Source: Dipylidium caninum (taxonomy: Eukaryota > Platyhelminthes > Cestoda > Cyclophyllidea > Dipylidiidae). From it: 64,000 nt of DNA. The DNA lies in the NCBI GenBank assembly GCA_017562135.1, contig QEYB01000003.1, positions 496,001-560,000 on the forward strand. Reading direction: 5' to 3'. The position numbers and the translations under genes are program-made. The notes beneath the pieces are model-generated. The model saw only the letters and a list, made by a program, of their open reading frames with translations. It did not search any database and was not told where the DNA came from. Shown piece after piece: positions 1 to 13,032 of this stretch (position 1 is the first letter of the stretch; every line of letters starts with the position of its first letter).

Positions 1-3000
1 ACTCCGCCCCACCAGAGCATTTCGCAAGGCTGGTGTCTCTAACAGTATCATGCTATTGAACCGGCCAGGGGGCGCCAATGAAAATGGACTGGAGGAAGTG
101 GTCTTAGCCCCCTCATATGCCCGGGAAATTTGGCGTTTGCGGGGACGACTGCTCGTGTCCGCAGGTGTCTTGAGATGGGAAGGTGGCGAATAGGGACAGA
201 AAAATGCTCCCTCGTGTTAATGCCCCCGGGATAGGCACAAACGGGCAGGCTTATGTTCCTTTTATTGTCATGATGATCCCCGGGAATAGACCTTGTCAAC
301 TGAGGAACGATCGAACACGAAACTGACGCCTTTGGGAGTAGGTTGACTTCCTCCAACCCGGCACCAAACGAACGCAGATTAAACCGCATTAAAGACGAGA
401 AGGCATAATCCCCTAAGATAAAAGTGAGATGTCCCTCCACTCCCGCCGAAATTGCTATTAGGCGTTGGGGACAATAGAGAATTTGCATTTGGCCATATCA
501 GCTACCTGATCTCCTTCGGGTGGGCAGTTACTCTGGACGGGCCAGGACAGATTGTATACCAGAGGGCAAAGTTACAGAGGTGTAGGGCAATTATTTAAGC
601 TAGGAAGGCGCAACTGCAGGCGTCTGTCAGGAGCAGTTAAGGACGGCCACTTGTGAGGACTTTACTGGCGATAAATCACACGGACTTGGGGGACGATTTT
701 CCAGCGTGGGTGAATCAGCTGAATCCGCGCACAGGAAACTGTGAAACGTTTCGGCAGGCAGTTCTAACATTAAAATTACTCCCAGCGGCACACACCTACT
801 GCAACTGGCTGTGAAGCAGCATCACCATCGTCGCAGCGGGACCCGACGCATTCGGCAGGTAACGTCTCGACTCCCGTTTATAAAAACGGTGGGACGAGAC
901 TGGTGCGGTACAAAAGGAGGTGAGAGTCGTTTCCGCTCCGCATATGCGAATGTCTCTTAGTTCGTTCTTCAATGGGACGGAAAGTGTAAAAAAGCAACAA
1001 CATTCAGTCAAGTAAAAGGCGGAAACACACGGAAGACAACGAAATGAGGGCCTCCGCATGCCAGGTGAATTAGTGAGTGCACATTCTCACAAGACAATCC
1101 ATTAAGTGGGGGTTTTTAGGGCTACACTTCCTCGAGACAGGCATTACGCCGCTGCATCCCGATCGAACAGTGGCAACGCGCAGCGACTACCACCAGAAGA
1201 GGCGCTGGGAAGGGGTCTTGCGGAAACGCGATGTTTGTGCGGATCCACACCAAGTGGAGGTTTTTTAAGTGAAAGGAATGCGCTGGCGGACACGGTACAC
1301 CGAGAACTCTAGGCGACGGTGTACAGCCGCCAGTGACTTTATTTACCAAACGGGAGGAAGTGTGGCCGAGTTACTCCGCACCGACATTCGGCAGAAGGCC
1401 ATCGAAGTTCTGCTAGGTGGTGACCCCGTGCCGGGAGGCGGCGGTCGTCAGTTGCAAGGGGCACTAGGAAGAAGCGGGTGTGTGTATCACTGCCTCTAAA
1501 GCCTGATTTTGCATGGTAATTCACTCAGAGAAAACCGCGAAACGAAAAAAGTTACCTGCAACGAAGTTGAACGCAGTCCTTTAACAACTGGACTTGCCAA
1601 AAATTGGACGCGGTGCAGAAGCCGACGCCGGCGAGGGGAGACGGGCGTCGGACAGGCTTCCGAGGTGGAAGACATGGCGAGGCAGAGTTTTGCCAAAATC
1701 ACTGCCAGCAGAACAACCTCACCGCTTCCCACAACGGCGAGAAACGCCAAAAAGTGAGGATGTGGTAGAATGCGTAGTTAGCCTTATCAGCGAACAGTAG
1801 ACCAGAACGTCCACTGGGGCGTTAGGGAAGTGGAGGTGAATGTTCTATGCGTCAGTGGATGGCAGAGAATTTAACTAGTGTAATTTAGCGCCCCTAAGAG
1901 AGATACGGCACAAACATGCCTGACTGAAAACGACGAGGAGTAAGTGGAAAGAAGCGATAAAACTATGCGAAGGCAGAGTTTAATAGCTCGGTGTCAAATC
2001 AACGTTTGCATTAAGGAATTAAAAATCGCTGCGGGCTCATAACACACGACTGTAAAGCCACGAATTGGCAATCGTAAAAAGGAAGTGGCTGGCGAGTTTC
2101 TCACACGAGTGAGGTGGATCTCTCGTCCAGCGAAAGCGAGTTTGGTCGAATTGCACTGCTCCGAGGACTGGCCCCTCGAGCGTCGCCCCGACCCTGCTTC
2201 GCCACCCACGCAACCCGCCGTCCGAGCTGCCGGAGGCGAAGCCCACCACGAGTTGCCAGCATGCATTATGCACGGGAGCGATTTTTTTCGCAGCACCAAT
2301 TACTTCGGCTTCGTGCATAATTAAGGAGGCGTTGACGACGGCCACAGAGAGGCGCTCACAGCGGCGCGCAGACACGTCCCCGACATCTCGGGGGCTGCGG
2401 TGCGGGGCGAGGACAGGGAACGGGACCGCCTGAGTGAGAGGCTACGGGTAGGTGGTAAATAGGAGGCGCGCGAGGGGATTTTCAGGCTGTAGAAGATGAG
2501 ATAAACCAGCGAGGGGGAATCCATCGAGAGAGGTATGGAGCTGCTGAAGGTCTACGGGTGGACGCAACTGCCGGGGAAACTTTTACGACTTTTGCAAAGG
2601 ACCGAAAGGAGGTGAAATGTAATGACATTCAAGAACCCACACAGATCACCACAAAAGGGGCCTGAAGTCTGTAACTACAAGGCTTTCTTGCACAACGAGG
2701 CTCAATCCATGTCGAGAAGAGGAAAGTGTTACGAGGATTCAAAGGGGACTTGTCCGCCAACGCAGAAGGATCAGGATTGCTGGAGGGCAGTTTTATGCTG
2801 AGAAGTCAAAAAGACCTCTTTAAGTGAACAAAAACACACAACAGGAAAGAAATCACTCCACCATTGCCGGGAGGAGGAGCAGCCGCTGCGTCTGAGGCGA
2901 ACGAAGTCAAGTCAAGCACCGAACCAATTTGCAACCGCGTAGGCGGGCACGGGCGAGAGGCAACGCACTTACTCTCGCGAGCACACACTGACAGGGTGAC

Positions 3001-6000
3001 GTTGAAGGGAGGCGACGCCAGCAGTGGACAACTCGAGTTGGGAGAACTGCCAAACGTGTCATCGCCGAACGTGCACTCGGTGCTCAGCCACCCCGGTGGG
3101 CAGAAACGAGCCCCGGCAGTGAGACCGTTCCAGTCGGTTCCCACCATGGCGCCGACCGCCTCGACCAGCAGCTCCTAGAGCTCCAGGCTAACACCCGCTG
3201 CCAGGCCCGGGACCGTGTGCTCTTGTCGTCGGTGGGCCGAGGGTGACGAGGGCTCTGCTGTCGAGGTGTTAAGTTTCTCGTCGAGTAATAAATAGTCCGT
3301 ACATCTTGAACATGGCATTATTGGAGATGCAAGGTCTATAAACGTGGGTGAAAAACAAACTTGGCTGTAAAAGAGAACATTATTTAGCAATGGTAAAGAG
3401 TCATACTGCCATAACCAAGGAATTGGAGTTGGGAGCGGAAGGCAGTACGCAGTCATTGTCTGGATGCTTCAAAACGACCCTCGTAGCAGCGCCGGAAAAC
3501 GTCGTGGGGACTGCAGAAGCGGAGGCGGAGGCAAACGACTTGGACGAATGTCTGAAACAGACGCTCGGGCTTTGTTTACTTCCCAACGCCTGAGTCCGCA
3601 ATTAAGCGGAGGCACGTACTTACAGCGGGTGACGAGTTGAACGTAGCGGTTAACGAACTCCCACTAAAACGGTATAACTTGCGCTGCCACGTCTCCTGGT
3701 TGGCAGTGGAACGAATTGCAAAAAACGCGATGTGGGTTTTCCGGCAACTTCACTTTTCCACCTTTTTAACGTTCTCAGTGTCTGGGAAAACGTTCTTGCG
3801 AAGCGCGCACTTCCTGTTACGAGAAGTGGGGGAGCCCAAAGGCCTCAAACAAAGTCTGCCCGAAACAGTGCTGAGACGAAGCCACTTTTCAGGAAGACGG
3901 TGTGGCCACATTTTCGAGTGGAAGTCTGTCGCGCGCACACACACAAGCCAGGATGCGTCCACCTGACGTGTCCATTCGTTTACGTCAATCAGAGGCCGTT
4001 TCGTGCGTCGAGGAATGAAGGTATTTGAAAATCTACGGAAACTAACAATACCATGGCACATTTTGTGGATGCAAAAAAAGTTGTAAGCACGGAGCCCGCT
4101 GGCCGAGGGCGACACTTCAGCCGGCTGCCTCGGTCACTGCGACGGGCAGAGACGTGGCCAAGTGGTAGATGGAGACCGACTCCACTGGTTTTCCCCAGAC
4201 AGTAAGAAATCAACTGTCCAAACTGCAGTGCGAATGCACAACAGCAGCCTCATTTGGTTATGCTTTTAAGGGTTAACACAGTGGGCCAATATAAAAATAA
4301 GGGTACAGAAACTAAGACAGGAGAGGCGGGGCAACCGAGTCTCAGGCGCGAGGGCATTCCCACCCTCTGAGTTTTTGCGTTACTTTGAAAAATGAACACC
4401 CCGTTGCCTAATCTCCCCATATTAAAGAAACAACAACAACAACAACGCTGTGGGGAATTTAGGTGGAAAAATAACGGAGTGTGTCGGGATCAAATCTTTG
4501 AGAGTTCTGTGTGAAGACGAGGACTGGCTGGGGGGGGCGGGGGAAATGCGTTCAGTGGTTCACCCAGAAGCTCTGCTGAATGACACCTCGTCTTCAAGCT
4601 CCAGCCTCTACCCTCCCCACGAGCCCCACCTGCCCCCTTCCACCGTGCGCGGCGCACCATTCCACTTGCAATGGTGGGGAGAGAGGGCGACTCCCCATGG
4701 AGAGACTGGAAGGACCTGGTTATTTCATAAACCACTAGTTGTGCTTCAAGTGACACTATTTATGCGCGTGCTAGTGCCAAAGGTTGGCTGGAGCTCACGC
4801 AAGGGGCGAAAATGAATGTAAACAGACGGTCCACAAAAAGGAAAACAGTGATAATCCTGAGGCGTGTCTAACCGTGGAGGAACAGTAGGACGTCTCACAA
4901 AAATTACAATGCAAATTGAGTAAAAATCCATGGTACGCCGGTGTGGATGGAACGAAAATTTTCAAGGTGGGTGGAGGAGCAGGATCCTCCCGCGTTGTTC
5001 GACTGCTCTACACACTCAGAAAAGCTGTTAGGAGTGGCGTTGAAGGTAATTTGGCTGGGAGACAAAAAATCCTACCTGGGGATGTCGGCTGACGTAAATC
5101 AGAACTGAGTTTGACAGCTCAACAATTTGCACGCAGTCGACGCAGAGGGGCTGACGCGAGGCGAGGAGGTGTGGCAGGCGCAAAAGGCGGGCGAAGGAAG
5201 TGGCGCCGGGCGGGCGAAGCACGGAGAGGGCGGTTCGGACAACAAAGTGTCACCGACGCTCCAGTAAATTAACGCCGCCGCGTATTGTCGTCAGCCAGTG
5301 AATCTGCGCGGCCTCGTGGGGCGGGAGAAACCCGAGCCCCTCCGCCGCACCGTCGAGACGGCGGCGGGAGGGCGCGGGAACGACGCTGCCCCGGACACCG
5401 AGACGCGGCCGACCGCAGCCGTGACCGTCCTCACGGCTGCGCTCCCATACGCCGACAAAGGGTTCCGCTGTGAAGTGAAAAAGGAATATCCACAATAAAG
5501 TTGTCAGGTGGAAATGTTGTGTAGCTGGATGAGTCCACAGTAGCGGCCAGATGTGAAGAATGGTAGCAAAACCAGAGCCGACTTTTTCTTTTAATGAGTG
5601 GCCGATTAGACGAAACGACTGCGTTGCCTCACCTCCGCACCTCCCGGCACTGCTGACAGGCCCAAGGGCAAAAGTGGCGCTAAAGTTTACAAAAGTGGAA
5701 GGCAGAACTGCAGATTCCACGATTGGCCGCAGCGGTTAGAGCGGACATATATACTCTTGACATCCGCACTTTCGAGCGTCCGTATGTGAAAATGTCCGCT
5801 TTTCTCATAGGCAACCTAATGGCCAAACTCTTTCAACGCCTAGACTACAAACAAACGGATCACAAATCCGCCGTGGTTACAGACTCCTCGACTTTGGTCT
5901 TGGAGAACAGAGCAATCTCGAGAAAAGCAATTGCAGGTGCGTCAATAACCGGGAAGAGATCGGCGGCTGAGGATGGTGCACAAAGCCACAGGCCATCGTA

Positions 6001-9000
6001 GAAGTGAATTGCAAACGTGTGGGTGCAAGTACGGTCGAATGCGCGTGGCGCCAGTGAAGGGGCGATTTTGCTGTCGACGTCGAGGACTGATCTCGACGCT
6101 GCCGCCTCCACAACGTCTCCAGATCGTCATGAGGCGCATATTCCACGAGGGGGAGCGTCCACTTTGCAGGTATAGCCGGGGAGAAGGGGGAAAGGCAGCC
6201 CAACCCAAAATTTGCGGGATTGTCCGCGTAGAATACGAAGACTTTGATCAGCACAAACGACTATGCTGGATCCCCGAGATTAGGAAGAGGATCCGCTATT
6301 TGGCCAACACCCGCCCTTTCATCCTTCCGACTGCCCGTAACAGAGGTCATTATTTATGTAGCAGTGTTGTGATAAGAGAAGACACTGCGCCTGCTGCATA
6401 GCGCCTCAGACTCCCGATGTAATGAAGTATTTATGCTGAAGCCGACTGACGATCCAAGATTCCTGAAACTTAACAAACGGCGACACGACTCGTGGGCTAG
6501 AGTTTGCCTGTCAGTGCAGGGCAGGGCCGCAGGTGGAAGAGACAGAAGATGAATTGATGGTCCAGAGACCTGGTATTGAAGGAGCGCGGTTTCAGGTCAA
6601 ACTCCTCATCGCATGTGTTGGAAATTAACTAATTCCCCTGTGGCAACAACAGCTCAAACCAGAGAAGAGGAAGTGTACTCCAATTTATAGTTGGAAAGCG
6701 GAATCCCTTCAGGAAACGACGTGTTTAGGGTGCCAGTAGTGAGAGAAACATGAGAAAGACCTGTGCACGGAGCACTGGCCACGGCTCATAATTTCACAAG
6801 AGAAGCGATTAGCAGGGAAGAGAAGGGTTTTCACGGAGAAACGGGCAATGCTTCTGCATATCTTATCGAAAGCTGTTACTGGGGGTTTTCGCAGAAAACT
6901 TATGTCACCTTATCACAGACCTACACAATGCAATTTTGGTGGCTGCTTCCCATTCAAGAAGAAGCAAAGGGACAGCTCGTGCACAGCTGCGGCGATTCGT
7001 TTGGCCGTCTGCAGAGCCACCGTTTAACTAACTTTTGGGGCCGTGGCATCGCAGACACAGGCCCACGAAGTGCTTGCATCAGCCTCGTCAACGAAAATTT
7101 CCACGCAAAGCAATTCACCCACGCGGTGACTAACCGCCTCGGACGGGCGCAGGCAGTCCAAACAAAGGCGGATTCGTCTGACGCGCCCGCGGCGACACGA
7201 GGAGCCCGGAGGCCGTGCGCACGCCATGGAAATCGGCGTTGCACACGGAGGCGGTCGCAGTCAGCGTGGGGGAGTGCTTCTGTGCTGGCAGCTTCGCCGC
7301 CGGATAATTTGCCGGCCTCCGTGCGAGCGCATGGGGCAGGAGGGTGGCACGAATAGAGGAGGAAAAATATTCGCGACAGTAAAAACTCAGCGACTAATCA
7401 GCAAGTGCAGTACCAAATAAAAGGACATTTTGTGTGATAAAAAGCACCCAAGAAAAGCACAGGAACGTGGATGCGGTGTGAATAAAGCAGTTTGCCTGCC
7501 TGCAGATGAGCCAGGACGAAAGGCAGTGACCAGGCGTCCCGGTCGGGCCATCCGGGGCGAAGCTAAGGAAGGGGTTGGTGGAGGCTTCTCCGGGTGCGAT
7601 CGTCGAACCGCAGCAGGCCGCGGCATCACTAAACCAGAGGTTAAAGGAGGATGACCCAGAGATGGGAAGTGGAGGCCAGAAGAGAATTCAGGCAAGTGAA
7701 TATTTTCAATGAGGCCACAGAGGTCGAGGGGTTAAGCTTAACGCATATCTGATGATGTGGCAAAGAGCGGACTTTGTATGATAAGTGCAGACGATCGGGC
7801 AAGTGAGTGGATAAGGAGACAGCTCCAGGACACATCCCTAAGCCGAAATATCAATCGCCGAAAAAATTACGGTCACCACACGGCGGAATGCCCAGGGAGT
7901 GATCCTCCATTAATCTTTCCTTCCTTCCTTCCCCTCTGCAGCCAGGCGAAACTGTGACAGCGGCGGAGTCCCACTGCCGTGTGGGAAAGTGATGTCATGC
8001 ATGAGGAGAAAATTACGGAGAAAAAACAAGCAGCACTGCTCAATCGGCGCGGCGAGCATCACCGCGCGATGATAACGCCGAACGACGACGACCACAGAAG
8101 GCTTTAATTGCCGTTGACAAGCCAAATAACTTCTCTGCGACATAAAAATTTACCACCTCTTCCACATCCACCCAATAGTTTTTCTCACTCGTAATTGCCT
8201 TCCTAATTACTGAATATTTTTAGGGGGAAAAATTTAGCCAGAAGGATGTCATTAAAGACTTCACATTTCTTATTAATTCTAAAAAAGGCTTTTTCATGAA
8301 GACATGTATAATATGCTTTTCTTGCTGTAAGGAAGCAGCAGACGCCAATGAAATTATTACTGGTGAATAGAGCCAATAATGAAGAAATTGCGATTTTTTT
8401 TCTCTACTCATGTTCAGCACCCGTTTCGTAGTTTCCAACCTAAGACATGACTGCCTCAAATAGGCTCCTTGAGGATCACTGCGTGGTCTTACAGAAGAAC
8501 GGATGATTGCACCAACTGGTGGCCATTGTGGGCAAATTGCATTAGGAGGGTCAGAACGGAGAGGGTCCAGACTGTGCGATCAGCACACAATCGCGGAGAT
8601 TTTTCACAAAGGAAAGAGTAGAGGAGGTGAGATGTCAATCGAAGCACAGGAAAGCCCCTCCTCGCCGTCGGCAATCAGGGCATCTCTGCCAGTGGAAGTG
8701 AGCCACTTTCGGGCAGAAGCAAGTTTTTTTGCGATCCCGGGGCGTGCGAGAGCGCAGGGGAGGCGGTGGGCAGCGCACCGAGCGGCGGTCAGACTGACGC
8801 TTCTGCTGGTGCTGCTGCGATGACTCAGTGGAGGGAAGAATGTTAATGAAGGCAAATTTCTGCCCCATGCTCCTCGACCGCTCAGCATCCCCACACTTCA
8901 AGTGTGCCATTCTTAGCACTCTTGCCTCACTCGGCAGTCAGGCAAGTGCTACACGAATGGAGGGAATTTCCGCAGTCTCTGTGCACATTTGTGTGACGAT

Positions 9001-9748
9001 CGGGCAAATGAGAAGGAGATGCTCAATGAAAGAGAACAAAAGCTAATAGGAGTCGAACCATTTTATAGGCATACAACCACATCCTAAGGCTAAAGGTGCG
9101 TGTTTTCGCAATTAACCGAAAATAAGCAACACGTGTTCATCGAGTAGGCATGTATGCAGACAACACAAAAACTGGGAAAATTAAAAGGGCAGGGTGGAAG
9201 CATGACAGAACAAGGAGTGTCCGATTAGGCAGGCATTTCTGGGTATCATACGTGTTGCTTCAGAGCGAGACATAAAAGCAATCCACCGCTTCCGGCGAAA
9301 CAACTCTTACAATCACACAATTAAGCCTCCCGCAGAGCGGTAGCAAATATGGAGCATCAGGTAAAAATTAGCTATGCGCATCATTTTATCGTTTCCACAA
9401 AGGGTCTTGATGGATGGCGCCCTCCGATAATATTAAATGTCTACCGCATGAAATAATTTGTTTGGCCCAAATTAAACAGGTTGGTAATTCATCGGACCAA
9501 AAATAAGTGTTAACGTTCACTGCTAATTTACCTACAACTAAAAGTCGAATTCAAATGCAAACCGATGATTTTATCCTAAGGATCACCATATACTGTCTTT
9601 GTGAGTTAGTCAAAAGGAACCAAAAACATGACATATTCACCCAAAAATTACGTACTTTCAAATGCCGAAAATAAGAAAACGCTTGCGGAGCAGTGGATGG
9701 CCGTGGAGCCTACAACAGCCTCCTTTTTGTGAGTTCTATTGTTTACAA
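1..9748. other. No recognisable gene; long non-coding or intronic stretch
   Basis: No ORF here resembles a protein family I know. The plus strand is rich in G and A (many gagg, aagg and gtga words), the complement of the T-rich introns seen inside the plus-strand genes further on, so part of it could be intron of a minus-strand gene. GC-rich patches at about 2100-2260, 5150-5480, 7130-7260 and 8640-8810 give open frames on both strands that look composition-driven. A short (AAC)n run lies at 4429-4446. Exons with weak similarity could be missed by eye. Confidence 0.5.
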
Positions 9749-10887
9749 TTAACCTCTCTCTCTAATATTTTTAAGAGTAATTCGAGACCCCACAGATTCC
9801 CTATTTTCTGTCACCGAAGAGCTTTCACTTTGCGACAATTCATTGAGAGTGGTAATGTGTAATCGACTATTAGACGAGCTCGGTTTAGCATTCGCGTTCG
9901 TGAGAGCGACATAGCACAATTCTTCCAGAAAAACTCGAATGCATGTGAAAGCGAAATAGTTTTGAGGGTATAAGGGAAAACATTTACACAGCAACAAGAC
10001 TAAAATGAAAAGAAAACAGTTTGCCACACAAGCACGAAAGCATCCACCTCAATTGCAGTGAACCAACTGCCGCCGCTACTCAGTAGGTACTAGTAGAGGC
10101 TGGGTGCAGAACGACGTAGAATAGGCTTCAGCGCTTACAGCGTGAAGTATTTCATAAATGTATTTAAGAATAGTCGATGAGGAAACATCACTATGGAACA
10201 AGTAGTCATAAAACCGACCTTCTTTCTGGTTGAGGTAAAAGCCATCGACCGGATTCAACGTTGAATGGCAGCAAATGCGTAAATGCAATTGGCTTGCAGG
10301 CGGCGAAAACCAAAGCAAGATTACAAGATTTGGGAAAATGATGAATAAATAATGCTGTTAAAAGGTCAACGAACGCGTAGAAAATCTGTGACTTGTTGAA
10401 ATTTATACATTATAATCTACACATAATGTGGTAAATGAAAACACACGTACATGTTCCGGCACGCAGCATAGGACACAGTACTTTTTGTGCAGATTCAAAA
10501 ATAAGCGTGTAGGAGGTTAAACCACAGCCTTGACAACAAAAATCAAGTAGGAATGTGTTGAGGCGCGATGAAATGGTATCCGCTACTTACACAAGGCAAA
10601 AAATTTCCTAACTTAGTGTACGAGATTCGAAGTTTTCCGAACTTATTCACCATAAAGCCACATGTAAAAGCTCCAAGAAGAAGGCCGACCCTGTAAACAA
10701 TTTGTGCTACCCTGAGGAAGAAGTTTCGTGACCTATTAGTTACCTCGACAGCATCAGGGAAATAACCGTCTTCGGATGTATAACGCTGGCATATATGATT
10801 TAAACCACTTGTATTGTGGTGCCGTTTTCCGTAATGAAAGTCAATAGAAGTGTGATTTAAAAATGTGGAACCGAAATATTTGTGCAC
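9749..10887 (-). CDS. SLC22-like (MFS) transporter fragment, two exon-like segments
   Basis: Not a complete gene. The upstream segment (complement of about 10591-10887) has a Cys-containing loop, then a hydrophobic helix VGLLLGAFTCGFMVNKFGK, which matches the organic-cation-transporter loop-TM2 pattern 'GvllGa..fG.lsDrfGR'. It ends at GT donors near 10590-10594. The second segment starts at a good acceptor (tttcattttag, exon from 9999 downward) and reads LLLCKCFPLYPQNYFAFTC, then IRVFLEEL, compatible with TM3-TM4. Using the donor at 10594/10593 the two join in frame. After about 9890 the similarity fades and no strong donor is visible. The Arg of the GR motif is Lys. A divergent gene or a decaying copy are both possible; the family call rests on pattern recognition only. 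Confidence 0.33.
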
Positions 10888-12451
10888 GGGAAATGAAACA
10901 ACAGCAAATTTCTGTTGCCGGACGTATTTATATGAGTTGTTTCAAATAGTCATTTTAGGTTACTAGAAAAACCCGCGCATGAGAGTTTGGTAAGGGGTAG
11001 AGCACCAAGAAAACTGCTCAAATCACAAAAGTTTTTCGGAACGAACATAAACCAACGTAGGGGATCAAACAAATCATAATAAAGCTATGAAAACTTCATA
11101 ACGAGTGCTACCGATAGCTTACTAAAAATAAGCATTATAAATGAAAGAAAAAAAGGGTCGAGAAACAGCACACCATCGACTCGACCTTATGGTTCGATAA
11201 ATTAAAGTTGACAATTTTTTCAACGTTGTTTCTAAGGTTAATAATAAACACACCTTGCTACAACTAAGTAAATTTTAGTGTCAACTGCGAAAAGTTCATG
11301 TCGACGTTGTCGCCCTCTACAATAAGGCAGATGGTGGAAAGTTGTGAGGCAAAGAGCCAGCACTTTGATATGAAGCCGTATCTCATATTGAGATGCAAAG
11401 GATCGAACACTCTTCTCATTCCCACTACAAATACCACTCTATCTTAGCCTTGACATATAACCCCAAAATTAAGTAATTAACGATAGCATCAATCTCTTTA
11501 GCAATTGGTTTAGTCTAGTAAGCGATTCACTTGCGTGTAGACATTAAATCACAAATGCCAGGTTCATAGATGCTCGATTAGAACTGTTTCAAAGGGTCAA
11601 GAGCGGGTGAAAGTGTGCGTACGAATAGCCGACTGCGCCGTGAAGTTTACAAATCATAAACAAAGAGTAGGAATCTGGAATTTTTAAGCATGTTATGGTA
11701 ACAGTGAACGACGATGGAGATATCGCCCGACAATCATGCCAGGTTCAGTCACCGTCCGTTATTGGCCCAAAGAAGGCAAATGGCTATGCGAGAATTTATA
11801 GTGGTGTCAATCAGGCGGATCGAACAATTTGAGGGACAGCATCAGTTGTTTAAACTTACAAAATAATAAAAATAAAATAAGAATAGGTGTCTATTATAAC
11901 ACGACGGTATGCTCAAAATTTTCAGAAGCAAAAGTCATGCAGGGGAGAATAAGAAAGGACCGGAATGTGTTGGGAACGTCAATAGTAGAGGGATATACAT
12001 AGGTGCGGTAGACTTCTCGAGGAACAAGTTGGGTATTACAAAATTTCCACTAAATTACGATCGTTTTTTTCATTTTGGCACAGGTCTACACACTCGCACT
12101 ATCTACGAGCGCCAATTTGCTCACGAGGAGCCCTGAGTCGTTTAAACTAAATTAAGCGGCAAGAACCATTAACAATTCGAAATAAAAATGTCACCTCTGC
12201 TGGTGACTCAATAAAATGGCATTATTTATGCTGCTATTCTAGATTTCACATCGTTAACAGCTTTTATTGTTCGAGTTAAGAAAGGTTGCTGAGAAAAGAG
12301 ACAGATAAGCAGATACATAAAATGATCACCTTGAGAGGGTACCATCTGACAAAAAGTGTACCATTTCTTTTACCTATATGATCATTATTGATTAATGTAC
12401 GCGTTTTCCGACTTGATATAATGTCGAACATAATCCTATAAATGATTAGAA
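10888..12451. other. AT-rich intergenic stretch, nothing recognised
   Basis: AT-rich DNA with only short ORFs. The longest plus-strand one (11909-12136, 75 codons) shows no family signature. If the transporter-like segments downstream on the minus strand are a real gene, its first exons should lie here, but I could not pick one out. Confidence 0.5.
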
Positions 12452-12745
12452 ATGATTGAACCCAGTTACCGGCGATGTGCAAAAAAATTTGAAGATTTTT
12501 TCCCTTATCAAAAATTTGTGTTTTTCTTCTGGGAATTGCCTTATTTTACTCAGCCCTATATTGAGGGTGAGAAGTCATGGGACCGATATATGTATTTTCT
12601 TCTTTATAAATTTCTTCAAAAAACAGGGGAACTTTTTTGCTCCAAATCATTAATTCTGCGATCGCTAAGAAAGGTACAATTCAAAACTGGATTACCAACA
12701 CCGGAACATTTCTATGAACTAGTTTCGCGTACCTATCAAGTGTGA
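12452..12745 (+). CDS. Unrecognised 97-residue ORF just upstream of PA2G4
   Basis: Single open frame from an ATG, with an in-frame stop nine bases upstream (12443-12445) and a TGA at 12743-12745. The product is rich in aromatic residues (many Phe, Tyr and Trp) and has a basic C-terminal third. It has no obvious signal peptide or clean membrane helix. It is unusually open for such AT-rich DNA and ends 287 bp before the PA2G4 start on the same strand. An alternative is a decayed fragment or chance. I do not recognise any family. Confidence 0.3.
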   Translation: MIEPSYRRCAKKFEDFFPYQKFVFFFWELPYFTQPYIEGEKSWDRYMYFLLYKFLQKTGELFCSKSLILRSLRKVQFKTGLPTPEHFYELVSRTYQV

Positions 12746-13032
12746 TTTAAGGAAAGAACTAGGCATGGTAATCATTGAAATAATGTCAATGAACGATTTT
12801 CCACCAACACGGACTAGGCGCCACATATTTCCCGTGGGAAAACAGTAGCGGATTGCTCAAGATTAAATTGAACTAGGTAATATTTTTCTCTAAGAGATTG
12901 TGGATATTATGCTCACATCTGCAAGATCTCTTATTGGGATTTTTGGAATGATTTGTTGACTCATTTGGTGGCTGTTTCAAAGCCCCACACGGCGGTAGTT
13001 ATTAGTCGCCTCTCGTTGGCTTTTTTACCGCC

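Noticed and set aside
48..488. 146-codon minus-strand ORF at the window start
   Set aside because: No recognisable motif and no splice context. It could be chance in mixed-composition DNA.
3130..3250. Open GC-rich frame (DRLDQQLLELQANTRCQ) that looks like a coiled-coil exon
   Set aside because: No matching acceptor/donor pair with neighbours and no further exons on that strand; composition alone could explain it.
5250..5720. 156-codon minus-strand ORF over a GC-rich patch
   Set aside because: Overlapping plus-strand frames are also open and Arg/Pro/Gly-rich, as expected from CpG-rich DNA rather than a gene.
5720..5790. Sequence resembling a tRNA A box (ggccgcagcggttagagcgg) followed by a weak B-box-like motif
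   Set aside because: The A box needs a one-base insertion, the B box is imperfect, and no cloverleaf with a paired acceptor stem can be folded. At most a tRNA-derived repeat scrap.
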